Positions 1 to 11,537 are shown, numbered from the stretch's first letter. The stretch: DNA of 64,000 bases from Sorex araneus (GCF_027595985.1 NC_073302.1:99101234-99165233); one strand, 5' to 3'. Numbers and translations are program-made. Notes: generated by a model not told the origin, from the letters alone.

Positions 1-665
1 ATTTGTATGGGCACAGTAGGAGATATTTTAAGCTTATAGGGTGGCTCTCCTGAGAACATCTCGCTATAGATCCCAGACTACAGTCCTCGGGCCAGATTAG
101 TCCTTCCTAACCCTAGCAGGGTCTTGTCCAGTCACTTCTTTTTTGGGTCATGACAGAATTTGTTCATGACTCTCTCTTAACTTGTTATAAGTTTCATGAC
201 TCTTGGCCTGTCCCGTTTCGATGCCAGGGTAGCTTGTAGCTTGCCCTGGGTCCATCCAAGTCCCTTCATCGGACCCTCCTGTTGGTGTGCTAGGAACTAA
301 GGGCAACTGTGGCTTTAGTCAAGTAAATATGACAGATGCCCAGGAGTAAATATTATTCAAAGTCAATTAACTCTCAAGTTATACTAAAAGGGCATTGCTG
401 TAAAGTATACTGTGCAAAGGACATAAGGGAAAGAGAAAACCATATTTAATATTTCACTTGTAAACACAAAATCCAGAGTCCTTAGAAGAATCTGACCTTA
501 CAAGTCACAGGGTCTGATTTGGGGATATTAGTGATTAACAGGGGAAGCAGATCTCAGAGAAGTTAATGGGAGTGCTTTTGGATGGGTGTAACCCAATAAA
601 CCTAAGCTCCCTGCGGCAAGGGAGAAAGGACAGAGGAGGAAGGATGAACCAATGCTATCCTACAG
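1..665 (-). repeat. LTR-like repeat, copy A (5' part cut by window edge)
   Basis: This sequence is shared with 7703-8565 and 40097-41758 (common words: agactacag, gggtcatgacagaatttg, tagcttgccctg, gtgctaggaa). It ends cctaca at 665. Orientation comes from copy C, where a polypurine tract adjoins the end. Copy A shows no internal retroviral genes. Confidence 0.65.
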
Positions 666-979
666 TGAAAATGTTCCTGTGATTTCCACTGTGACTGAAT
701 TGAATTTGTGTTGTGTTTTAGGTAGGATTGTCATTTTGATAATGCTTCCAATCCATGAATAGGAGATTAGTCTTCATTTCCTTGTGTACTTTATTTCTTT
801 CACTTGTGATTTCTTTTTATAAGTCTTGTACCCCTGCTGTTAAGCCAATTCTAAGATCCTTGGTTTCTTGAGTCACAATTGTTAATGAAGTTGTTTTTTA
901 AAATTTCTTTTCAATTTCATTATATATAGAAATAGCATAGATTTTTCCATATTGATTTTACAGCCTGCAACTTTGCTAT

Positions 980-3900
980 CACTTGGATTACTTTTCATCC
1001 CGTAGTCCATCGATTTGCTCAAGAAGGTGCCAGTAACGTCTCCATTCATCCTGTCACATACTAGTGTAGCCCAATGGCGTCGGCTTACCCCAGGAACACG
1101 AAGAGCCTCAAACTGTTAGTTCAGGGTCTCGACAAAGAAGTCTGACCATCCCATAGGTGGGCGGCCAAGTATTCTTTTGACATCCTGTGGAATCCAGTTG
1201 GTAACTGCTCTAGTGCAGTGGTTGTCTCCAAATCTCATTACATATTTAGCCCATCTAATTTTAGACACCTTGGCAAATGAGACAGTGTCCCAGATTCTTG
1301 ATCTGGAGGTCGGTACTCTGGATTCATTCTCTCACTGGAGTGAAACGTGATATTCCAAGCATAGCTCTTTTGATTCCTCTTTGGGATACCTGAATAGCAT
1401 TCTCATCCTGTTTTTTGTATGGCCCAGGTCTCTGAGGCATATATTAATGCAGGAAGAGTGGTGGAGTCGAAAAGATGTGCCTGGAGCCGGAGGTTTGTCC
1501 TTTTAACAACTTCTTTGATGCTCTTGAAGGCATTTCACGCATCTCTCTTCCTCTTGTGCAGGTCAGATGCCAGGTTGTTCGTCATGTTGAGTTCGAGACC
1601 TAGGTACACATAACTGCTGCATTTGGAGATATTCATTTCGTTGAGAGAAAGTGGAATGTCAGGAATTAGTCCATGTCTCATGAACATTGTCTTCATGAGA
1701 TTCAGCTGCAGTCCAACCGTTCCACACTCATGATTGAATTTGGCCAGCATCTGTGCCGCTTGGCCAGTATTTGGTGTTTTTAGAACAATATTATTAGCGA
1801 AGCAAAGGTGGTATAGTTGCCAACCATCTTTCTTCACTCCCATTCCTTCCCATTTTAGTTGTCTGATGATGTTCTCGAGGGTGGCACTGAAGAGTTTTGG
1901 TGATATGCCAAACCCCTGCCAAACCCCTCTCTTTACGTCGATGATCACTTCCTTGTAGAATGGTGAGATCCTGGTGGTGAATCCATAATACAGCTCATGG
2001 AGGATCCTGATGTACTGAGTTTGAATGCCCTGTTTGGCTAGGGCTTCAATGACCACCTCAGTCTCAACAGAATCAAAGGCCTTCTTTAAATCAATGAACA
2101 TTAGACAGCAGCACTTTGAACTCTCACAAAACCTCAATGAGCTTGGTCACCATGTGGATATGGTCGATCGTGCTGAATCCTTTTTGGAACCTGGATTGCT
2201 CGCATGGTTGGTCTTCATTGAGTGTTCTGCCAGTCCTATTCAGGTTGATGCGAGTGAACAATTTGTAGACAATGGACTACAGGCAGATTGGGCAATAATT
2301 GCTGATGTCATGGATGTCTCCCTTCTTGTACAACAGGACAGTCCTGCTGGTTTTCCATTGGTACAGAACCTTGCACTCAGGTAAATTGTGTGTGAAGAGC
2401 AGAGCCAGTGTATTGACAGGTACTGGCAGCAGATTCTTCAGGTGTTCGGGTCTGAACTTTTCTGGACTGGGTGCTGTACACTTCTTTACCAACAAAATGG
2501 CGTGTCTGATTTCAGAAGGGAGAACGTTGGGAACAACATATCCATCCTGTGGAATTTGGTATGTGGGCAGGTGGCTATCGAAGAGATCCGAGTAGAAGTT
2601 GTGGATAACCTTCACCATTGCCCTTCTGGAAGATGTCATAAGATCCATCAGGACATCAGAGGGCAGTCATCTTGGTCTTATACTTGGTGAAGAATAGGTG
2701 GGCATTGCGAATACTTGTCCCACTTCTACCACATCAGCCAACACTGCTGCTCTTCTCTCTGTGAGGTCTTCCTTGATCACTTCTTTGCACAACTTTGTAA
2801 GCTCAGACGTTAGCTTGTGATTGCCTGAGGCTTGCTCCTAACCATGTTGGCAAATGAGCTCAAGAATTTCCGAAGACAGGAGTCTTTTTTGTGGCTTTCA
2901 GTCTCTCTCAGCATTCCTTGCACAATCATGGAGATGCTGAACCAGTCAATCATATTCCTCATGGATGTTGGTAATGATGGCATCTTCTCATATTGCCGCA
3001 ATAGTGCCAAAGAGCTCCCAGTTGGTGGTCGTTCTGCGAGTTCTCTTCTTAAACTTTGCTGCCCTTTCTCCCCGCTCCATGAAGTAGAATTTCGCACAAA
3101 GGTGGTCTGATCCTGTTTGTAATTTTGTGACAACAGAGACATTGGTCAGGCAAAGCCATTGATTGAATAAGATGTGATCAATTTTGTTGTGGAACTGTCT
3201 ACCTGACGACTCCCATGTCCTACGTTTAGATTCAGCCTTCTGGAACTGCGAGTTACCATGGATGGTCTTGGTCGACATGACGGACTCAGACAGTCTCTCA
3301 CCCTGTTCGTTCCATTCTAGGCCACCGATCCCAATGTGGAGTTCTTCAGGCAACCTTCTTGGTCCTATCTTGGCATTAAAATACGACATTGACTTTGTAG
3401 AAGGTGTGATCTTCTTTATACAACTTCTCCAGCTCCATATAGAACTTCTCAATTTATTCTTCATCGTAGTTGGATGTTGGTGTGTAGATGACAAAGGTAG
3501 AAACTGCCAGCAATGAGCTACATCTATTCGAACATGAGCTTCCAATTCAGGTTGTTAGGCATTCAAATGAATCAATGTTCATGGCCAACTTTGTGTTGAC
3601 AAGGACACTGACACCACTGACACCTCTACTGTTGCATGTTCCGAGAAACAGTTCTTCTCCAGTGTCGAAAACAGCGTGATGTGTTTGTTGCCTTCTCGTC
3701 AATCTAATGACAGTGATCTGCACTTGCACCATCAGGTCCTGGTGGATGCTTCTGATGTCAGCGTGCAAACAGTCTTTTTAGTCCTTCTTCATTTTGGCAG
3801 CCTAGTTCAGCCTCTCTTTGCTCGTCCTTCTCAATGCTCCCATACTAGGGGCTCTTCCAGGATCAGGGGAATGACGCCCATTTTTGTTAATGATTTTGGC

Positions 3901-4048
3901 ATATCTAATGTGCCATGGGTAGCATGTCAGGCTTGCCGTGCAGGTGGCATGCAGTGAGGTGGCCCCTTCCTACTCCTCACTTATCTACAATAGTTGGCCT
4001 CCTCCCTACTCCTCACTTATCGTCTATCTGCTTATCTGCTTATTAGCT
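980..4048 (-). mobile_element. RTE-clade LINE (RTE1_Sar-like), copy 1, inactive
   Basis: This near-complete single-ORF RTE element carries an apurinic-type endonuclease followed by reverse transcriptase. Endonuclease pieces lie at about 3768-2990 (TGEELFLGTC, GDFNAKIG-type region, KIDHILFNQ, GSDH). The reverse transcriptase carries FIDLKKAFDSVE near 2100 and a GISPKLFSATLEN motif near 1890. The catalytic FADD box is changed to FANN (LCFANNIVL), and frameshifts split the ORF into at least five pieces, so it is dead. The 3' end at about 995 matches the end of the long SINE subtype. The flanking 10 bp repeat actttgctat (970-979, 4049-4058) marks insertion into an older L1. Confidence 0.85.
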
Positions 4049-4726
4049 ACTTTGCTATACAAGTTTATAATTTCTGTGAAGGTTTTTATAGTCTTGGGAG
4101 TTTTTTAAGTATTATATGTCATTTCTTCTAAAAATAGTGATATTTTGACTTCTTTTCCTCCCTGTGGATGTCCTTAATATCTTTTCTGAAAGACATAAAA
4201 TACACAAGGAAATGAAAACACATCTCCTATTCATGGGGGTAGATACTTAATAGAATTTCTCGATCATATGATATTTTCACTTTAAAATTTCCAGTAACCT
4301 CCACACTGTTTTCCATAGAGTCTGAGCCAGATGATGGTCCCACCACAGTTAGGATTTGCTACCATTACTGATTTATCTCAGGCTTTTGGATATAGGCCAT
4401 TCTTACTGATGGGAGGGATAGCTTACTATTGCTTTTCCTAGATAACAGTGACTGTAAACACGTTTTTGTATTCCTATTGGTTATTCGTATGTCTTCTTTG
4501 AAGAAATGTCTAGTGAGCAACTCTTCCATTTTTCTGATGGGGTTGTTTTCTTGTTAACTGTTATAGGTACTTGATAGTCTTGGTTATTAGTACTGTGATA
4601 GATGTATGGTATGCAAATATTTTTGGTTCAGTAAAATGAATTTTTATTTTAGCTGTAGTTTCTTTCACAGTACAGAATTTTTTATTTGATGTTTTCTCAT
4701 TTGTTTATTTTTGCTTTTGTTTTTGT

Positions 4727-4885
4727 CACTGCCACTGTCATCCCGTTGCTCATCGATTTGTTTGAGCAGGCACCAGTAACGTCTCTCATTGAGAGACTTA
4801 TTGTTACTGTTTTTGGCATATCCAATACGCACGGGTAGCTTGCCAGGCTCTGCTGTGTGGGCTCGATACTTTCGGTAGCTTAAAT
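4727..4885 (-). repeat. Long SINE (RTE-tailed), 5' truncated
   Basis: It starts with the 3' tail cactgtcatcccgttgctcatcgat and runs through the palindromic junction gtctctcattgagagac into ggcatatccaatacgcacgg and the first gcttgccaggctct unit. The tRNA-like head is absent. It lies in an older L1. Confidence 0.75.
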
Positions 4886-5704
4886 CTTGGAGACACCTCT
4901 GAAATCAATATCATGGAATGATATTTGCTTGTATTTTATTCAACATATTTTTTACATTTTTGGTTCTGACATCAAGGTATTTATAACACTGAGTAAACTT
5001 TTAGATTTTGTGTGAGATAGAAGTTGTAGTGGTTCATTTTCATTCTTTCGTCTTTGTGCGTAACCAGTTTTCTCTTTTCTGCATCTTACGTTTTTGACCC
5101 TCTGTTGTAAATTTACCAGGTGTATATGTGCATGTTTGCCTGTGGCTTCTCAGTTCCTTCACATACTTGCTCTCACTGTTTTTACTCCAACTCAATGGTG
5201 TTTTTGTTAGTGTAGAGACAGCACACTACCATCCATCTTCCATATGCTCAGGGTTCCCTTTGCTATCTGGGAGGTTTCATCATTCATTACAGATTTTAGT
5301 AGTTTTTGTTATCTAGTTTAGTCTTAAAGAATTATGCTGGCATTTTTATGGATAAGTTAGAATTTTTGTAATATTTTGGACTGGATGGTCATTTTAGCAG
5401 TTAACTGAAATAGAAGAATGAGCAATTTCTGACATTTAAGCAAGTCTGTTACTATATGATGCTAATGTAAGATACTGACGATAGTGTTCTGGGACAGACC
5501 TTGCTCTGTGGTGATCTGTCTGGCAGCGTGTGACGCACAGACCATGCTCTAGTGTTGTGTCCTCAGAGCATTATTCCAAACTCTCAGGTGTGCAGTACTA
5601 GGTTGAGAATCACTAGGTATAACAGGTATTTTGCCTTAGTTTGCTGTCTGGAATGGGACATTGGTACATGTTATGACCTATGAGATTTGTCTTGAGATAA
5701 GGGT

Positions 5705-5870
5705 AGTGGGGGACCTGGGATATAGAGGCACTCACCCTGCATGCAGTTGGCCTGGATTTGCTCCCTGGCACTACATATGATCGTCTGTTCACCACCAGGA
5801 GTAATCCCTGAGTACAGCTGCATATGGCCCAAAGTGAAAGACAAAAAAGAAGAAAAAGAACAAAACAAAA
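5705..5870 (+). repeat. Shrew SINE (old, A-tailed)
   Basis: A tRNA-type SINE with a diverged B box, followed by ctggcactacatatg, accaccaggagtaatccctgagta and an A-rich tail. Confidence 0.65.
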
Positions 5871-5959
5871 CAAATTACTCCAACAATTAAGATAGAAACT
5901 GAAAGATCAAATCGGGTTATGACAGGATAGCTATAGAACTCAAAATGAGTCAGACCGGA

Positions 5960-6125
5960 TTAGGTGCCAGAGAGATAGTACGGCAGGCAATGCGCTTGAT
6001 TTGCACACATGGTTGGCTGCACACACGGTTCCCCAAATACCACCCAGAGTATGTCCTGAGAATAGGAGGAGTAGGAGTAGCTAGGAGTCAGCCTGAGCAC
6101 TGCCAGTTGTGACCACCAAAGAACC
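5960..6125 (+). repeat. Shrew SINE (old, diverged)
   Basis: gccagagagatagtacggcaggcaa is the tRNA-like head, and gagcactgccagttgtgacc is the distal body. Confidence 0.55.
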
Positions 6126-6362
6126 AATACAGCAACACTTCAGAGTAAATGATGGGTCATAGGCTGGACTCACAGGTCTTAGTGATCAGATCTAGAGATA
6201 AGGGGAAGGGAGAAGTTAAAGATGACTTCCTTAATTTAATAGTTCTAGACTGGATGTTCTTAATGAAGATTGAAAGAAAGATTTCTTTGGGGTACAACAA
6301 CTTCTTGTGGAGAACTTAAAGTGGAGATTTCAAAATTCTTCTATTACTATAATTCTGTAGGG

Positions 6363-6363
<1 letters not shown>

Positions 6364-6405
<42 letters not shown>
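6364..6405 (+). repeat. (GT)n microsatellite
   Basis: About 21 uninterrupted GT units, about 160 bp upstream of the septin exon at 6566. Confidence 0.95.
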
Positions 6406-6406
<1 letters not shown>

Positions 6407-6565
6407 TGCTTTAGGAAATTCCATGCTTTAGGTTGCTGTTTGAAATGAGATACTGGGTCATGTTATGACGTATGAGCTTTGACTTGAGATATTTTACATC
6501 TCAAGGGTTTTTTTTACAAGTTTTCATTTCATTTTAACATAACAGTATCTCGAACAACTTTTCAG

Positions 6566-6698
6566 TCTTCAAGAAACTTATGAAGCCAAAAGACATGAAT
6601 TATGTGGTGAACGCCACAAGAAGGAAGAAGAAATGAAACAGATGTTTATCCAGCGAGTAAAGGAGAAAGAAGCCATCCTAAAAGAAAGTGAAAGAGAG
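6566..6698 (+). CDS. SEPTIN10: Septin (SEPTIN10-like) internal coding exon, coiled-coil start
   Basis: The exon has 1 nt completing a split codon plus 44 codons, reading [11 protein letters not shown]..., then [10 protein letters not shown] and [14 protein letters not shown]. These are hallmark residues of the C-terminal region of the SEPT6 subgroup (SEPTIN6/8/10/11/14), where a charged coiled coil follows the GTPase domain and helps filament assembly. The acceptor is the cag at 6563-6565. A second possible acceptor at 6543-6545 would add YLEQLF in frame, but that stretch does not look like the expected septin residues, so 6566 is preferred. The reading frame runs to GAG at 6696-6698 and is followed by gcaagt, a GC-type donor. 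Joining phase 0 to the exon at 11538 keeps the family sequence intact. Upstream exons, including the GTPase domain, lie before the window. Confidence 0.88.
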
Positions 6699-7159
6699 GC
6701 AAGTATGCTCATTTGATGTCATTTTTATTTTCCTTTTAATAGAACACCTAAAGGAAAAGATTGTAAATTACATTATCTAAAGAATGTAATTGACTTGCTC
6801 TTATAGACAGTTTGTTCTTGAAAATGTTTTAACATTCTTTTGATACAAATTTAAATGATCTAAAATAATTTTTTTTTTATTCTCAGGAAATTAGTTTTCT
6901 GTTAGAAGTGGTCATCAAGTACTTGTAATGGACTACATTACTTACATTACTAAGAAGTGTTTTAACTATGTTAGACATTAGCCATGAATATTTGAGCTAT
7001 GACTTGGCAAAGCTATTCTTTGAAAATTGTTGGAATTCTTGGGGACAAATTTGAACTCAGTCTTTCTGTATATTTCCCTGTTTTTCCCTATATTTCAACA
7101 TATGTACATAATATACATATATACATGTGTATATATATGCATATATATATATAAAATAA

Positions 7160-7702
7160 CCGAAATTTCTGCTGCCTATAAGAGACACATCTGATCTCTC
7201 AGATAAATTCCGACTCACAACAAAATATTGGAAAACAATTGCATGACCTACTGGTGTACTATACCAAGTAGAGATGGCTTTATTTTTATTTACCCAAATA
7301 CCATTCATGCTGAAGAAAATAGTAAGAGGGATGGACATTGCATACTGGTTAAGGATCAGCAGATCAAGAGGATTTAACTTTCATCCACATATATGGATGG
7401 AATCAAGTACCAGCAAAGCTTATAAAGGTAGGAGCAATAGCACAGCAGGTAGGGCGTTTGCCTTGCACGCGGCCAACCCGGGTTCGATTCCCAGCATCCC
7501 ATATGGTCCCCTGAGCACTGCCAGGGGTGATTCCTGAGTGCAGAGCCAGGAGTAACCTCTGTGCATTGCCGAGTGTGACCCAAAAAGAAAAAAAAAAAGC
7601 TTATAAAGGTATAAAACAACTGGTAATACATCAGTAGAACTTCACTATCTGCACTGCAGTAATGGGAGACTTTAACACCACCTGTCATGATTGGACAGAT
7701 TG
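7160..7702 (+). mobile_element. L1 ORF2 endonuclease-region fragment
   Basis: Contains L1 endonuclease-like words (tgctgcctataagagacac, gggagactttaacacc coding GDFNT). It is broken by a SINE at 7431 and ends at the LTR-like repeat copy B. Confidence 0.6.
7431..7596 (+). repeat. Shrew SINE (SOR type, A-tailed)
   Basis: Near-consensus head with A box (tagcacagcaggtagggcg) and B box (ggttcgattcc), body gagcactgccaggggtgatt and an A tail. Perfect target duplication aagcttataaaggta at both sides (7416-7430 and 7597-7611). Confidence 0.92.
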
Positions 7703-8565
7703 ATGAGTGCAGTTAAGTTTCATCTTGCACCAACCTCCAAGCTTTTGGGAGTTGTAGTTAGCAACCACACCCAGGTGAGGTAGCACAATCAGCATATGAA
7801 AGCCTTTCCTGACCTCTTGCCATCAGGAGATCAGCTCAAGGGTGAGATACCACCTAGGTTTCGCCTTTCCTTAGTCCAATGACCATTTAAACATTCATCT
7901 TAATTCTACTTCTTAATATTAGCCATTTTGTATGGACACAGTAAGAGATACATTAAGCTTATAAGGTGCTCTCCTGGGTATATCTCGCTATAGATCCCAG
8001 ACTACAGTGCTCAGGCCAGATTAGTCTTTCCATACCCAAGCAGGGTCCTTATCCAGTTGTTACACTTTGGATCATGACAGAATTTGTCCATGACCGTGAT
8101 CTTAACTTACAGTCAAGTATTGTGCCACTTGGCCTGGCCCGTTTTGATGCCAGGGTAGCTCATAGCTTGCCCTGTGTCCATCCAGTCCCTCATTGGGACC
8201 CTGCTTTTAGAGTGCTAGGAAGTAAAGGCAATTGAGGCTTAAGTCGAAAAAACAGATTAACTCCCAAGTTACAAAAGCATAGCATTAACTGTCTTCCTGT
8301 GTCTATACAATAAGGACATTGCTCTGAAGTAAACTATGCAAAAGAACATAAGGGAAGGAGAAAAGCAGTATTTCACTTACAAATATAAATCAACAGTCTG
8401 ATTTGGGGATAAAGGTGATAGACTGGTTGGGAAAGCAGAGCACAGAGAAGAGGTATAAGAAAAACCAGAGTAATGGGAGTGCCTTGGGAGCACTGTGATG
8501 GGTGTAACCCAGTACCCTAAACTCCCTGCAGCTAGGACAAACAACAAATCAATGTTATCTACAAG
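7703..8565 (-). repeat. LTR-like repeat, copy B
   Basis: This is the second member of the family, from about tgagtgcagtt to ttatctaca. It interrupts the downstream end of an L1 endonuclease-region fragment. It aligns with copies A and C over most of its length, with many substitutions, so it is old. No internal viral genes flank it, which fits a solo LTR. Confidence 0.6.
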
Positions 8566-9165
8566 TTTAAATTCAAAAACCAAAATTGTAAAGGAATTCT
8601 AAATTTTAAGTATATGAGCATTTAATTACTGGCAGTGGCAATAGTAATTTACTAACCTGCCTTATTAAGATTCTCAGATACTTCATTACCAGTTTTTATA
8701 CTATAAAATCCAGCTTTGTAGATATTATAAAATTCGGTTTAGTCTGGTAAAGAAAGGCATCCAGTTTTAAAGTTTTAATTATTAATTAAAGCAATTGATG
8801 ACTTGCTTTCCAAACTATAATTTTCAGTATTACATTCAACTATACATAATAAGCTTATTTAGAAATTAATATTTCCTTTTGGTATTATTTATTAATATTG
8901 TGTATAAAATATATATATAAGTTCTCTTACAAGCTTATTATTACAAGCTAATTTAATCTCCTTTCATACATGTTTACACAGTGAATTATCCTCAAAATGC
9001 TTAAATTAGTAATTTTCCTGGGGATAAAATAAGGCTATATATATGTATATATGTACATATACATATAGATATGTTTTATCTTGATATTTAAATTTAATTT
9101 GCCCATAAGATTAAGACTCACCAGTTCATGGAGGAAGGAAAATCATATATTTCTTAGCATGTTTT

Positions 9166-9238
9166 TTTTTTAATTCTTTTATTAAGTCACCATGTGGAAA
9201 GTTACAAAGCGTTCAGTTAAAGTCTCAGTTATACAATG
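9166..9238 (-). mobile_element. Very short L1 3' tail insertion
   Basis: Only about 73 bp of L1 3' end with a poly(T) (poly(A) on minus) was inserted. Perfect 14 bp duplication tcttagcatgtttt at 9152-9165 and 9239-9252. Confidence 0.75.
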
Positions 9239-9615
9239 TCTTAGCATGTTTTAAAGGAAAATAAATCATATCTATAATTGAACTGTAAGGATAGATCTCT
9301 TATGGACAAATAGACATTGGTTATTCATACTTGTTAGCTAACCGTTTAAAGCTGACTCAGTGAAATACTGTAGTAGCTAATAAAATTATTGTTTTTGATA
9401 GTATAAAGCATTAGTTCTCCATTAAAGAATCTTCTTACTTAACCATGTTAAAGGATCTTATTATTAAAGTGCTTTATAATCTATATTTTTATATATGGTT
9501 AACAGAAAATGTTGAAAGCATTAACTCCAGTTAAGAACAAATGTATAGAAGAGATAATACCCTGAAATACTGTTTAAGTGTTGTCTTTTCTACATATGTA
9601 GTAACATTATTAGTT

Positions 9616-9838
9616 GCTCATCGATTTGTTCGAGCGGGCACCAGTAATGTCTCTCATTGAGAGACTTATTTTTACTGTTTTTGGCATATCCAATATGCAC
9701 GGGTAGCTTGCCAGGCTCTGAAGCTCGGGCTCGATACTCTTGGTAGCTTGCCAGGCTCTCCAAGAGGGGCAGAGGAATCGAACTCGGGTTGGCCTTGTGA
9801 AAGGCAAACGCCCAACTGCTGTGCTATTGCTCCAGCCC
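9616..9838 (-). repeat. Long SINE (RTE-tailed), complete
   Basis: Full unit from the RTE-like tail (gctcatcgatttgttcgagc) through the two gcttgccaggctct units to the tRNA-like head (ending gctccagccc). 13 bp duplication aacattattagtt at 9603-9615 and 9839-9851. Confidence 0.92.
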
Positions 9839-10379
9839 AACATTATTAGTTAAATGCATTAATGAGACATTGTATATGACACACATAAAACATATTCCTT
9901 CACTCAGGAAAAAGTACATATGTATCCCTAAATTAAATACAATAACTGTCACTATTATTATATTTATTTTGTCACATTTCTACTAATTATTCCTCTTTAA
10001 AATTTTTCTTGGTATAGGTATTACTTATGCCTATCTTATTTCCAAAAGTATTCTAGATAATTTTCAATAAGAAAAATACAGCAGCATTTTAATCTTGAAC
10101 AGAGAACAGACTTGTAATACAGGACAAAGAAGGATTTTCAAAGTTGTAGCTGGGAGCTGGACTATGGAATTCAGCTTGAAAGAAATCTGTTCGTTTACTA
10201 AGACAGGAATGTTGTCTCTAACATATATTTCTATTAATGATCCAGTTTAAAGGAATCATTGAACTATAACATTTGTAATATTCTTAGACATAGTGTTTAT
10301 CACAAGCTACAGCAGTTTGCCATACTGGGATGGGGGAATCTTACCAGTAGTGGTGACTAGTTAGCACTTTTTATTTTAT

Positions 10380-10535
10380 TTGGTTTTTGTTTGTGGGCCA
10401 CACCCAACAGTGTTCAGGGATCCTCACAGGACTCGGGTTACCATATGGAATGCCAGAGATTGGCCACATGCAAGGCAAATGTCCTACCTGCTGTCCTTTC
10501 TCTCTGACCCCAGCTATATATTTTTTCTCCGTTAA
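10380..10535 (-). repeat. Shrew SINE (old)
   Basis: tgggccacacccaacagtgtt, then a diverged B box and a gcaaggcaaatgtcctacctg head in reverse orientation. Confidence 0.6.
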
Positions 10536-10907
10536 TTTTTTTCTCAGTTTCTCACCAAAAGAAAACTTCACGTTGTAATTTATATACTTCTGGAGAACTC
10601 ATTTTAATGACTGGCCTGGTGTATTTTTAAGGTTCTTGAATAAAATCAACAGTTGATCATCTGCTTTCAAAACAGTATTGATTTCCAGTGTTACATTCAG
10701 CTATACTTGATAAGTTTATTTGGAAATTAATATTTTTCCTTTTTGATAACTTGGTAATTTGTGGATCTCAATTTAATTGAATGTGGTTTTAGAAACTTTT
10801 ATTTGAAGAAATTTTGTAGGGAGAAAGTAGAACATAAAAATGAAACGAAAGTCATGTTTTAAAAAAGATTATTTTTTTAAATTAACTTAATTATTTGTTT
10901 AAAGATT

Positions 10908-11167
10908 TCACATGTCCAATATGCACGGGTAGCTTGCCAGGCTCTACCCCGCAGGCTCAATACTCTCAGTAGCTTTCCAGGCTCTCCGAGAGGGGCGGAG
11001 GAATCGAACTCGGGTCAGCCGCGTGAAAGGTGAACGCCCAACCGCTGTGCTATGGCTCCAGCCCAAAACAGTAACAATAAGTCTCTCAATGAGAGATGTT
11101 ACTGGTGCCCGCTCGAACAAATCGATGAGCAACATGATGACAGTGATGACAGTTTAAACATTTAATG
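10908..11167. repeat. Long SINE with internal 5' inversion
   Basis: The head and body lie in reverse orientation (10910-11065, ending gctccagccc). They are joined directly to the 3' part in forward orientation (aaaacagtaacaataag...atgacagtgatgacagt, 11066-11157). Target duplication atttgtttaaagatt at 10893-10907 and 11168-11182. The break falls exactly between the atgcc and aaaaacag parts of the normal SINE. Confidence 0.85.
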
Positions 11168-11189
11168 ATTTGTTTAAAGATTATTTGTT

Positions 11190-11330
11190 TTTGTTTTGGG
11201 GTCACACCTGGCTGGGATTACTCCTGGCATCATGCTCAGGTGTCACTTCTGACCATGCTTCGCGGACTATTTATGGTAGTGGGGATTGTGCAGGCATGCA
11301 AAGCACACATGTTGCCTATTATAATATCTC
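11190..11330 (-). repeat. Shrew SINE (old)
   Basis: ggggtcacacctggctgggattactcctgg and a degraded head (gcatgcaaagcacacatgttgcc). Confidence 0.55.
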
Positions 11331-11537
11331 ACTGACCCTGTTAAAAAGGACTTTTGGATACAACTCATGCCTTGCTCATTCATGTTTTACATGAGAACCT
11401 GATACTGAGACTTGTTCAGGTTTTTTTTGAACTACAAACTTTGGAATCCTCAGGATTAGGTAAATTTTTAGCAGTTGATATAGGGAACATAACTGCCACA
11501 CTCTGTCACTAATTCGAATAGCACCATTTTTTCACAG

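Larger units (their letters stand above)
6699..11537 (+). other. Septin intron with GC-AG boundaries
   Basis: The intron begins gcaagt after AGAG and ends ttcacag. The GC donor otherwise matches the consensus, as is typical of GC-AG introns. The nearest GT (6703) would shift the frame and give TGA within six codons of the next exon. The intron is filled with an L1 fragment, an LTR-like repeat, five or more SINEs and a tiny L1 tail, each listed separately. Confidence 0.8.

Noticed and set aside
6543-6565. Alternative upstream acceptor for the septin exon, adding YLEQLF
   Set aside because: The added residues do not fit the septin pattern before (L/V)QETYEAKR, while the 6566 border gives a natural split serine codon; kept only as a possibility.
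7431-7500. Possible tRNA gene (A and B boxes, ggttcgattcc)
   Set aside because: It is the head of a SINE with target duplications; no cloverleaf 3' half. The same applies to 21596 and 52860.
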